Source: Myxococcales bacterium (GTDB taxonomy: Bacteria > Myxococcota_A > Polyangia > Nannocystales > Nannocystaceae). From it: a stretch of DNA of 30,993 nt. The stretch is from NCBI GenBank assembly GCA_020633315.1, contig JACKDV010000042.1, positions 1-30,993 of the forward strand, in the 5' to 3' direction. The notes below the pieces were generated by a model. That model was given only the letters and a program-made list of their open reading frames with translations. It made no database searches and was not told the DNA's origin. Position numbers and translations under genes: made by a program. Shown in pieces: positions 8,836 to 15,864 of the stretch. How positions within the stretch are numbered: the stretch's first letter is position 1; each line of letters begins with the position of its first letter.

Positions 8836-9468
8836 TCACTTGCCGGTGCCGAAGCGATCGACCCAGCCGTGGCAGTAGGGCTCGGTGCCCTTACGGACGT
8901 AGTAGTCCTGGTGGTACTCCTCGGCCGGCCAGAAGCGATCGGCTTGGCGGAGCTCGGTGACCACGTCGTAGCCCCGCGCCCTCAAGCGCTCGATCAGGCC
9001 CTCGGCGATCCGCTTCTGCTCGGCGTCGGTGTAGAACACGGCCGAGAGGTACTCGGGGCCGCGGTCGGGGCCCTGGCCGTCGGCCTGGGTGGGGTCGTGG
9101 ATCTCGAAGAAGCGCTTGGCCACCGCCTCGTAGCCGATGCGGCGGGCGTCGAAGCGCACCCGCACGGTCTCGAGGTGCCCCGAGGTCTGGCTCGCGACCT
9201 GCTGATAGGAGGGCTCCTCCACGTGGCCGCCCATGTAGCCCGACTCGACGCCGAGCACCCCGTCGAGCTGCTCCATGTAGTGCTCCACGCCCCAGAAGCA
9301 GCCACCCGCGAAGTAGGCCAGGGTGACCTCGGCCTGGGGGTCCTCGGGTCCTGCCTCGCCGTCGGCGGGGGCCGGGTCGGCGGGCGCGGTGGTGGGGGTG
9401 TCGGAGCTGGACGAGGAGCAGGCGAGCAGGGCGGCGCCGAGCAGGCCGAGGAGGGAGGCACGTGTCAC
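8836..9468 (-). CDS. msrA: Peptide-methionine (S)-S-oxide reductase MsrA, exported lipoprotein form
   Basis: MsrA reduces the S-epimer of methionine sulfoxide in proteins. The 210-aa protein starts with a lipoprotein signal (SLLGLLGAALLAC, lipidated C17), followed by an Ala/Pro/Asp-rich linker to about residue 46. The catalytic domain has the nucleophile C57 in FAGGCFWG, plus GVLGVESGYMGG, FFEIHDPTQ and AEEYHQDYY. A further Cys, C199 in EPYCHGW, could act in recycling. The active residue is an ordinary Cys, although some MsrA proteins use selenocysteine. The gene lies 53 bp downstream of the DUF1573 lipoprotein gene on the same strand, so an envelope redox-repair operon is likely. The start codon is GTG. 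Confidence 0.95.
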   Translation of the reverse strand: MTRASLLGLLGAALLACSSSSSDTPTTAPADPAPADGEAGPEDPQAEVTLAYFAGGCFWGVEHYMEQLDGVLGVESGYMGGHVEEPSYQQVASQTSGHLETVRVRFDARRIGYEAVAKRFFEIHDPTQADGQGPDRGPEYLSAVFYTDAEQKRIAEGLIERLRARGYDVVTELRQADRFWPAEEYHQDYYVRKGTEPYCHGWVDRFGTGK

Positions 9469-9521
9469 GAGGAGGTCTACGCGGGGCAGGGGCGACCGGT
9501 TACCCGGCCTCGGGGGGCGGC

Positions 9522-10634
9522 TCAGTGGCCCGAGATCTGCATCGGCTGCACCTTGCGCGGCTCCATCACGCGGTACTCGAGCTCGAGCCGGGGCTCGTCG
9601 GGGTCGTTGGTGTGCACGATCATCGTGTGCCTCACGCCCGGCTCGGCCTTCGCCCGCTGGTCCGCGCGGACGCGCATGCGGATGCTGGTGGTCGGCCCGC
9701 GGGGCTCGAGCACCTCGATCTCCAGCAGGCCGTCGGGGTCCTCGATCTCCTCGATCGCGGGCGCGTCGCCGCGGCGGGTGGAGATGCCGATGGTCCGCTC
9801 GAGCAGCTCGCCGTCTCGCCAGCTGAAGCCGAACTGCCGGGGGTAGCGCAGGTTGGTCGCCACGCTCGCGCGCACGGGGATCACCAGCTCGGGGGTGTTG
9901 GCGCCGGTGGTCTCGACCACGATGTGGGTGGCGCTGACGCCCACTTCCTTGCGCCCCGCGAAGCGCAGCTCGTAGGTCGCCAGCGCGCCGGCCTCGGCCT
10001 CGATCTCGCGGAGCGAGAACAGCGTGGCGTCCTCCACCCGCACCGACTCGATGGTGGCGGTCGAGCCCTCGGTGGGCCGTAGCGAGAAGGTCTCGGTCCC
10101 CGCCTCGCCCGGCGGGAGGTCGTGGAGCCCGACCGTGACCGGCTGCGCGATCATGTCGACGAGCAGCGTGCCCTTCATGGTGAGGGTGAAGCGCGGCTGC
10201 TCGGGGTCGTTGCTGAGGACGATGATGTCCTTGGTGATCTCGGTGTGCCCGCCCTTGGGTCGCAGGGTGACCTGGATTTCGCCTTCCCCGCCCGGGGGAA
10301 TCACGTCATCGGAGATGACGGTGGCCGTGCACCCTCACGTTCGTTGGACCCGCTCGATCTTCAGGTCGGCGGTGCCGGCGTTGCGGATCTTGAACACGTG
10401 ATCGACCGAGTCGGTCGGCTTGATCCCGCCGAACTCGTGGACCGGCGCGTCCGAGGTGATCTTGGGCACCCCGTCTGCCGCGACCGGGCCGGGCGCGCTC
10501 GCTTCGGCCGCGGGCTCGGGGGGCGCCGCCTCGGGGGGGCCCGCGACCTTCGTGGGGGCCGGGGCCTCGTTGGCGCCGCAGGCGAGCGCGAGGGGCACCA
10601 GCAGCGCGGAGATGAGCGTGGCAGCGCGGGTCAT
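9522..10634 (-). CDS. DUF1573 lipoprotein with an in-frame TGA at a conserved Cys position: candidate selenoprotein
   Basis: Read with TGA as selenocysteine (U), the product is 370 aa. A lipoprotein signal (LISALLVPLALAC, lipidated C19) precedes an Ala/Pro/Glu-rich linker to about residue 57. The DUF1573 domain follows: VHEFGGIKPTDSVDHVFKI, then QRT-U100-GCT, then IPPGGEGEIQVTL and IIVLSNDPEQP. The family consensus there is T-S-C-G-C-T, so U100 replaces the first Cys and C102 is the second. Residues about 145-370 look like two further beta-sandwich repeats (one with MIVHTNDPDEPRLEL). The TGA is at 10335-10337, with no other stop on either side. If TGA terminates, only a 99-aa stub is made; a restart at GTG 10304 would lack both the signal and half the domain. 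The start at 10634 is supported by a TAGAGT hexamer. The alternative is a nonsense mutation or sequence error. Confidence 0.8.
10302..10323 (-). promoter_or_regulatory. Stem-loop just after the in-frame TGA: candidate bacterial SECIS
   Basis: In the mRNA, nucleotides 12-33 after the UGA fold as CAC-(bulged C)-GUCAUC, loop UCC, GAUGAC-GUG: six perfect upper pairs and three lower pairs. The apical loop starts 22 nt after the UGA, inside the 16-37 nt window known for bacterial SECIS elements. Against it, the triloop lacks the usual conserved G. A second stem (UUCCCC, loop CGGGC, GGGGAA) at 10284-10300 has loop G residues but starts slightly too far away, at 41 nt. Confidence 0.5.
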
Positions 10635-10644
10635 GACGGGAGGC

Positions 10645-10650
10645 ACTCTA
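10645..10650 (-). promoter_or_regulatory. -10-like TAGAGT upstream of the DUF1573 gene
   Basis: On the minus strand TG-G-TAGAGT (extended -10 form) ends 10 nt before the ATG at 10634, predicting a leader of only about 4 nt. There is no purine-rich ribosome site before this ATG. Confidence 0.45.
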
Positions 10651-10757
10651 CCAGCTCGGGCCCGCATCCGGGGCCCGGACCGGGCGGCGACGAAAATCCA
10701 CCCACCCGGGAACGCTTCACCTCCTGCGGGAACCAACGCTGCATCGAACCGATGAGG

Positions 10758-10777
10758 GCGGTGCCCGGGGGCACCGC
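10758..10777 (+). other. Hairpin in the 228-bp gap upstream of the FG-GAP/SMB lipoprotein
   Basis: GCGGTGCC pairs perfectly with GGCACCGC around a CGGG loop. It lies about 85 nt before the ATG at 10863, between divergent genes, so it may be in the 5' leader of the plus-strand gene. Function is unknown; I see nothing else in 10635-10862 apart from the minus-strand -10 hexamer. Confidence 0.35.
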
Positions 10778-10862
10778 CGCAGTCCGGCGCCGGGCGTCGG
10801 CGAGCCTCGCATCCAAGGGCGACCGCTCGTCCGGCGGCCCGTGCCAGCGGGGGAGTTGCGCG

Positions 10863-13800
10863 ATGAAGAACACCGAACGCATGAGCATGCTGCTGTCCGT
10901 CATGAGCTCGCTGGCGATCCTCGGGGGATGCCAGGGGGACGCACCCGAGGAGCTCGAGCCGCGCGTGGGACCGCGTCCCACGGTGGACGAGCTCGGGGCT
11001 CGATCGTACGCCACCGAGGCGAGCCAGCGGCGGCGGCTGTGCCCCGATGGAGTGGGGTGCACCACCGCCGACGTCAACCGCGACGGCAAGGACGACCTCG
11101 TTCGCTACGACTCCTTCGGGGTGTTCGGCTCGCCGGGCACGGTCGAGGTGGCCTACTCCAACGGCTGGGACTTCGGGCCGATGCAGGTGGTCGCCGACGG
11201 CGTGTGCGTGGACGAGTCGGCCTGCACCGTGGCCGACGTCGACGGCGACGGCGTCCCCGACCTGGTGCGCTTCATCCGGGACGGCGGGCCCAACCTCGTG
11301 GAGGCATACCTCGGGATCGAGCCCGCGCTGGGGGACTCGATCCGCTTCGAGACCCCCGTGCCCTGGGGGGTGGGCATGTGCTCGGTGGGGCAGCTGTGTG
11401 CGGCGGCCGACGTGGACGGAGACGACCACGCCGATCTGATCGCGTTCGAGGGCGGCCAGGATGGTCGCGTGATGGTGGCCCGGTCGCAGGGCCTCGGGGC
11501 GCTGCCGCCCGCAGAGTGGGCGGTGGGGCTGTGCGTGGGCGAAGCCCAGTGTCGGCTCGGCGACGTGGACGGGGACGGCCGGGCCGACGTGGTCGAGCTG
11601 GACCCCACCACCGGCCTGGCCCGGGTCGCGCTGGCGCAGGAGCTGGGGGGCTTCGCGGCGGCGCAGATCTGGGCGGACGGCATCTCGCTCGCCCCGGACG
11701 CGACCTTCCAGCTCGGTGATCTCGACGGCGATCTCGACGTGGATCTGATGGTGATGGGTCCCGCCGTGGCGGCGGAGCCGGAGGCGGACCCGATGTCGTG
11801 CGAGTCCTCGTGCGGCAGCGCGGCCCCGGGCGGGTGCTGGTGCGACGAGGTGTGCACGGAGTACGGCGATTGCTGCGTCGACTACGAGCCGGCCTGCCTC
11901 TCCGGCGACGGTGGGGGCACGGGAGGTGCCGGGGCGCCCGACAGCTGCGAGGGCGCCTGCGGAGGGGTACCCGCGGGCGGCACCTGCTTCTGCGACGAGG
12001 CGTGCGTGGACTATGGCGATTGCTGCGTCGACTACGACTCATACTGTCCCGCGGGTGGGTCGACCGGTGGAGGGGGCTCGGGCGGGGCGCCCGACAGCTG
12101 TGAGGGGGTATGCGGCGGCTCGTCGACGGACGGGACCTGCTGGTGCGACGAGGCGTGCGTGGACTACGGCGACTGCTGCCTCGACTACGACGCGGCGTGT
12201 GCTCCGGCCCAGCCCACCGCCACCATCGGACGCATCCTCGTGTGGGGGGCGGCGGGCGACCACTTCGAGCCCACCTTCGAGCTCGACGCCGAAGGCTGCG
12301 AGTCGGGCCAGCGCTGCTGGGCCGCCGACGTGACGGGGGACGGGCGGGCCGACCTGGTGTCGGTCGACGATCTCGGCACGGTCACCCTGTGGCCCTCGGA
12401 GGACGTGCTCGACCGGCTCGAGCGCGACGCGATGCGCCTCACCCTGCTGCGCGCCGACTGGGAGCGGCGGCGGGCCGAGCAGGCGCGGCGAGTGGTCGCC
12501 GACGTGGTCGACGACGCGGTCCCGCTGCCGGCCTACGTCCAGGCGCTGCCCCGCTACTCCGGCGGGAGCTCCGTGCCACCCCCGGCCACGCCCACGCCCA
12601 CCGATCCGGCCACGCCCTTCGAGCCGCTGCCCGATCTCGAGCCGTGGTCCGAGGTCGCGCCGGGCTCGATCGATGCAACCTGGTTGGCCGACCAAGACGC
12701 CCTGCGGGTGGCCGCCGTCGAGGCCGGGATCGCCGAGGTGCTGGGGGACCTCCCGCCGGAGTCGGGGCTCCAGTGGACCGCCGATCAGCTCCGCTGGCAG
12801 AAGGCGCTCGGCAAGGTGGTGGCGGCCCGCACCGCCCTGTACGCGCCGCCGCTGGGGGTCAGCGCGCCCTCGCGTGGTGGGGCGTGCCACAACGCGGTGC
12901 TGCACGACCGCATCGACGACGACGGCGTGCCCCGCCACGAGGGCTCGTACCTCATGCGCTACTACGACGCGCTGCGCCACCAGGACCTCGACGAGCGGCT
13001 GTGGGCCAGCCTGCCCGCGCTGACCGGCGTGGTGGAGGGCATGCGCTGCCTGTCCCAGCGCGAGCTCGCGGGGCTCGAGGAGGCGTTCGTGCGCGCGGTG
13101 CTGGCCACCATGGAGGACCTCGTCGATCTGGGCCAGGAGCCGCTGGCCCAGATCGTGTGGGACCAGGCGCTGCCCGTCGAGCTGCTGCTGTTCGACGGCG
13201 TCAAGCCGTTCACCATGCCCAAGGGGTGGCAGATGCTCCAGGTGCGGATCGAGTCGGGCGCGCTGGTGGTTCCCGACCTGCCGGACCCCGGCTCGGACTT
13301 CGACCAGTACCGCGCCGAGGATCTCGCCACCTGCTCCACGGTGCGCTGCGGCCTGTACAAGGGCCCCGCGCGGGCCACCGTGTCGGGGCAGAACCTCACC
13401 CTCGACACCCTCGGCGTGTGGCTGCCCGACCTCACGGCGCGGGAGCGGCTGCGCAAGTCGGGGCTCGATCCCCAGGTGCTGCTCGACGCGATAGTGAACC
13501 TCGAGGTGCTGGGGGAGGGGGACTGCCCGCTCATCGAGCTGACCCACTACAACCTCAGCTGCAAGTCCGAGCGGACCTGCCAGGTGAGCGCTGCCATGGC
13601 GGAGGCGGGGGCATCGATGACGACGGAGCCGCTGCCGGGCATGTTCGGGTCTCCGTACACGCACTTCGGCACCGATCGGGCCGACCTCGCGCTCAACAAC
13701 GAGTGCAGCGTTCCGCCTCCCGGCGGTGCGGTGCCCAGCCCCTGCGTGGGTCCCAACCTGCGCGGGCTCCGGGGCAAGCACTTCCCGCTCGACCCCGAGC

Positions 13801-14858
13801 TCGACTCGATCCTCAGCTGCACGATGCAGACCTTCGACGGCGAGACGCCGTCCGAGATCGCGGTCGAGCTCGACTTCGGGGTCGACTCCGCGTGCCTGGT
13901 GTCGGGGCCGGACGACCTCAACGAGGAGGAGCGGCTGAAGATCGAAGACGAGGTCACCGACATGTCCGCCGCGGTCGCGCAGGAGCTGTCCGGCGGTGGG
14001 ATTGCCGAGGGGCTGGGCTACCCGTCCCGCACGGAGATGGCCCAGGTGATCGCGGACAAGACGGGGGCGACCTACGAGGAGGTGCTCGCCGCCATGCTGC
14101 GGGTCGGCTACCAGGGCTTCCAGCACGTGATGGTCAGCTCCCAGGCGACCAACGCCGTGGTGGACGTGGTCACCTATCCCGCGAGCGGGCCCTTCACCGA
14201 CTACGGGGTGATGGTGTACGCGGGCTCCGTCCAGGCCGATCTCGACGCGATGCTGCTCCCCACCGATCCGACGGCGGCGGAGCCGATGATCGAGGGGTAC
14301 CTCTTCGGTCAGCTGCTCCGCGCGGCGGTGCACATGGTGCTTGACACCCTCGCGGCACGCAACCAGACCTCCGTGCTGGAGCCCGAGGTGGAGGAGGACA
14401 TCGCTGGCGTGGTCGTGGGGGTGGGCCGGAGCTGCGATCCCGGCGCTCTCGGGAGCTGCTCGAGCTCGTGCGGGTACGAGGATGCCCGTCTCCAGCGCAT
14501 GTCGCAGTGCCTCGCGGGGGGCAGCCCGGCGCCCTTCGATCGCTGCACGACGGCGGAGGACTACTGCGCCACGCGGCGCAACGGCGAGCTCGAGTACGAT
14601 GCGGGGCTCGGCTGCGAGGCGCCGGTGCTTCCTCCGCTGCCGCCGCTGTGCGCCGCGGTCAACTGCGACGGCGGGGGCGATCTGGCGGGTGCCTGCTGCG
14701 GTCACACGGGGGCCGAGGGCGAGCCGCTGCCCTACGGTCCCCAGTCGCCCGATCCCGGGCCGCACCCCGGCTCGCCCGATGGTCCGCTGCCTCCGGTCCC
14801 GGGGGGCCCGGGCGGGGTGCCGATCCCCCCGTTCCCGCCCGTCCCGCCGGGCTACTGA
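10863..14858 (+). CDS. Giant lipoprotein with FG-GAP/VCBS-type repeats and three somatomedin-B-like modules
   Basis: This 1331-aa protein starts with a lipoprotein signal (SLAILGGC, C23). At least five FG-GAP-like repeats with calcium-type loops follow (ADVNRDGKDDLV, ADVDGDGVPDLV, ADVDGDDHADLI, GDVDGDGRADVV, GDLDGDLDVDLM). Residues about 310-450 hold three Cys-rich modules, each C-x3-C...C-x-C-x3-C-x5-CC...C (e.g. CDEVCTEYGDCCVDYEPAC), matching the 8-Cys somatomedin-B pattern, joined by Gly-rich linkers. Another repeat (ADVTGDGRADLV) follows, so the modules interrupt the propeller-like region. The remaining ~800 residues are unrecognised, with further Cys and a Pro/Gly-rich C-terminus. A cell-surface binding or adhesion role is inferred. 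GGGGAG about 8 nt before the ATG is a good ribosome site. The frame is open upstream of 10863, but that part is antisense to the DUF1573 gene. Confidence 0.85.
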   Translation: MKNTERMSMLLSVMSSLAILGGCQGDAPEELEPRVGPRPTVDELGARSYATEASQRRRLCPDGVGCTTADVNRDGKDDLVRYDSFGVFGSPGTVEVAYSNGWDFGPMQVVADGVCVDESACTVADVDGDGVPDLVRFIRDGGPNLVEAYLGIEPALGDSIRFETPVPWGVGMCSVGQLCAAADVDGDDHADLIAFEGGQDGRVMVARSQGLGALPPAEWAVGLCVGEAQCRLGDVDGDGRADVVELDPTTGLARVALAQELGGFAAAQIWADGISLAPDATFQLGDLDGDLDVDLMVMGPAVAAEPEADPMSCESSCGSAAPGGCWCDEVCTEYGDCCVDYEPACLSGDGGGTGGAGAPDSCEGACGGVPAGGTCFCDEACVDYGDCCVDYDSYCPAGGSTGGGGSGGAPDSCEGVCGGSSTDGTCWCDEACVDYGDCCLDYDAACAPAQPTATIGRILVWGAAGDHFEPTFELDAEGCESGQRCWAADVTGDGRADLVSVDDLGTVTLWPSEDVLDRLERDAMRLTLLRADWERRRAEQARRVVADVVDDAVPLPAYVQALPRYSGGSSVPPPATPTPTDPATPFEPLPDLEPWSEVAPGSIDATWLADQDALRVAAVEAGIAEVLGDLPPESGLQWTADQLRWQKALGKVVAARTALYAPPLGVSAPSRGGACHNAVLHDRIDDDGVPRHEGSYLMRYYDALRHQDLDERLWASLPALTGVVEGMRCLSQRELAGLEEAFVRAVLATMEDLVDLGQEPLAQIVWDQALPVELLLFDGVKPFTMPKGWQMLQVRIESGALVVPDLPDPGSDFDQYRAEDLATCSTVRCGLYKGPARATVSGQNLTLDTLGVWLPDLTARERLRKSGLDPQVLLDAIVNLEVLGEGDCPLIELTHYNLSCKSERTCQVSAAMAEAGASMTTEPLPGMFGSPYTHFGTDRADLALNNECSVPPPGGAVPSPCVGPNLRGLRGKHFPLDPELDSILSCTMQTFDGETPSEIAVELDFGVDSACLVSGPDDLNEEERLKIEDEVTDMSAAVAQELSGGGIAEGLGYPSRTEMAQVIADKTGATYEEVLAAMLRVGYQGFQHVMVSSQATNAVVDVVTYPASGPFTDYGVMVYAGSVQADLDAMLLPTDPTAAEPMIEGYLFGQLLRAAVHMVLDTLAARNQTSVLEPEVEEDIAGVVVGVGRSCDPGALGSCSSSCGYEDARLQRMSQCLAGGSPAPFDRCTTAEDYCATRRNGELEYDAGLGCEAPVLPPLPPLCAAVNCDGGGDLAGACCGHTGAEGEPLPYGPQSPDPGPHPGSPDGPLPPVPGGPGGVPIPPFPPVPPGY
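11797..12196 (+). repeat. Three in-gene repeats encoding somatomedin-B-like modules
   Basis: The units lie roughly 11797-11900, 11944-12045 and 12094-12196, with a period close to 150 bp including linkers. The second and third share a nearly identical ~48-bp block (around 11991-12038 and 12141-12188) encoding CDEACVDYGDCC plus DYD, differing at only a few, mostly synonymous, positions. The first is more diverged. This looks like a recent internal duplication. Confidence 0.7.
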
Positions 14859-14874
14859 GCGCGGTGTGAGAGCT

Positions 14875-14912
14875 CGATGCGGGCGGCCCACCTCGGTGGG
14901 TCGCCCGCATCG
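14875..14912. terminator. Strong 17-bp stem-loop after the FG-GAP/SMB lipoprotein gene
   Basis: 14875-14891 pairs with 14896-14912 (one G-T pair, the rest perfect) around a CTCG loop, starting 16 nt past the stop. No T-tract follows. It is the most stable-looking intergenic structure noticed in the window and probably ends or protects the lipoprotein transcript. The next small ORF starts 10 nt after it. Confidence 0.6.
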
Positions 14913-14921
14913 TCGCCGTTG

Positions 14922-15116
14922 GTGAGCACCGTGCGATACCCTCGTCGACCTCGTCGTGGCTCGCTGTGCTGGGTGGCTCGCACCATGGGGCTGTCGCTGG
15001 CCGCCTCGCTGGCGTTCGTGCAGCTCGTGGGCACCCACGCGCGGCTGGGCTCGCTGGCCGATGCCAAGCTGCTGCTCGACATGCAGGGCATCGTGGTGGA
15101 GCGGGCAGGGAGCTGA
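14922..15116 (+). CDS. Small hypothetical protein with one membrane segment (64 aa)
   Basis: A basic N-terminus (YPRRPRRGS) is followed by a hydrophobic segment MGLSLAASLAFVQLVG and a short soluble end (LLLDMQGIVVER). Codon third positions are strongly G/C, as in real genes here. I do not recognise the family. The GTG at 14922 is a guess; the ATG at 14985 would leave a 43-aa protein beginning directly with the membrane segment. It is convergent with the gene ending at 15134 and sits immediately after the strong hairpin, so its transcription is uncertain. Confidence 0.4.
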   Translation: MSTVRYPRRPRRGSLCWVARTMGLSLAASLAFVQLVGTHARLGSLADAKLLLDMQGIVVERAGS

Positions 15117-15133
15117 GCCCGGCGCGTCGATCG

Positions 15134-15832
15134 TCAGAAGGTGAGCGACAGCCCCGCGCCCAGCCCCAGGTGCAGCGGGAAGCCCTTGTGATCGAAGTAG
15201 TAGGCCGCGTCGGCGCGCAGCAGAGCGCTGAGGCGCGACAGCGGGCGGCCCCAGCGGGAGGGGAAGGGCAGGCGCAGGCCGAGGTCGGCCGTGATGCCGG
15301 TGCGGTGGGTGAGCGAGTCGGCGAAGCCGGCCAGGGTGGCCAGGGGGGCGTCGGCGAGGGCATCGAGGGGCGAGCGGTGGGCGTGGGTGAAGCCCACGAA
15401 GGCGCTCGGGCGGATCCGATCCCAGCGGCGCAGCTCGTAGCGCAGGCCGGCGTCGATCGTGCCCACGAGGTGGTTGGGTCGGGTGAAGATGCCCTCGGAG
15501 ATCGAGCCCTCCACGAACAGGCCGGCCACCAGGCGCACGCCGAGGCCGAGCTCCAGCGAGCCGCCCGCCCCGGGGGGGCCGTGCATGAAGCGACCGCCGG
15601 CGCGGGCGAGGCCGTGGAGCATCACGCGGCGGGCATCGAGATCGAGCGGCGGCTCCGAGGGCGGCGGTGGCTCGGGATCGGCGCTGCTCGTGCCGGGGAG
15701 GGGCGGCGGGGCGGGGCTGGGCTCGGCGGCGGGGCTGGGCTCGGTGTCGGGAAACAGCAGCTCGGGCGGGGTCGGTCGCGGCCCGCTGGGGGCAGCGAGC
15801 GCCACGGCGAGGAGCAAGGAGCAATAGGCCAT
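15134..15832 (-). CDS. Hypothetical exported protein, probably a small outer-membrane beta-barrel
   Basis: This 232-aa protein has a short cleavable signal (MAYCSLLLAVALAAPS) and a Pro/Glu/Ser-rich linker to about residue 60. A region of alternating hydrophobic and glycine-rich strands follows (SLELGLGVRLVAGLFVEGS, VGTIDAGLRYELRRW, ITADLGLRLPF), ending in LGLGAGLSLTF. A C-terminal aromatic (Phe) ending a final strand is the usual signature of outer-membrane barrels. No specific family is recognised. The ATG at 15832 gives a proper signal peptide; the longer open frame upstream lies antisense in another frame to the gene at 15865-17430 and was rejected. That gene ends 32 bp upstream on the same strand. 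Confidence 0.65.
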   Translation of the reverse strand: MAYCSLLLAVALAAPSGPRPTPPELLFPDTEPSPAAEPSPAPPPLPGTSSADPEPPPPSEPPLDLDARRVMLHGLARAGGRFMHGPPGAGGSLELGLGVRLVAGLFVEGSISEGIFTRPNHLVGTIDAGLRYELRRWDRIRPSAFVGFTHAHRSPLDALADAPLATLAGFADSLTHRTGITADLGLRLPFPSRWGRPLSRLSALLRADAAYYFDHKGFPLHLGLGAGLSLTF

Positions 15833-15864
15833 GCCCCGCTCAACACCGTGGAGGCGCCGCGGTG

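Noticed and set aside
8836..9468. MsrA as a second selenoprotein
   Set aside because: The catalytic codon in GGCFWG is an ordinary Cys codon and there is no in-frame TGA.
10320..10333. GGUG-CACGGC-CACC stem-loop right after the TGA as the SECIS
   Set aside because: Its loop begins only about 6 nt after the UGA, too close for known bacterial SECIS geometry, though the loop does contain G residues.
10335..10337. Reading the DUF1573 region as two separate genes or a frameshift
   Set aside because: Both halves are in the same frame, so it is not a frameshift. The second half alone lacks a signal peptide and begins inside the domain; a restart at GTG 10304 has no ribosome site.
12039..15824. Very long minus-strand open frame (1261 aa)
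   Set aside because: It is antisense to the FG-GAP/SMB gene. Its translation is low-complexity Arg/His/Gly with no motifs, as expected opposite GC-rich coding DNA.
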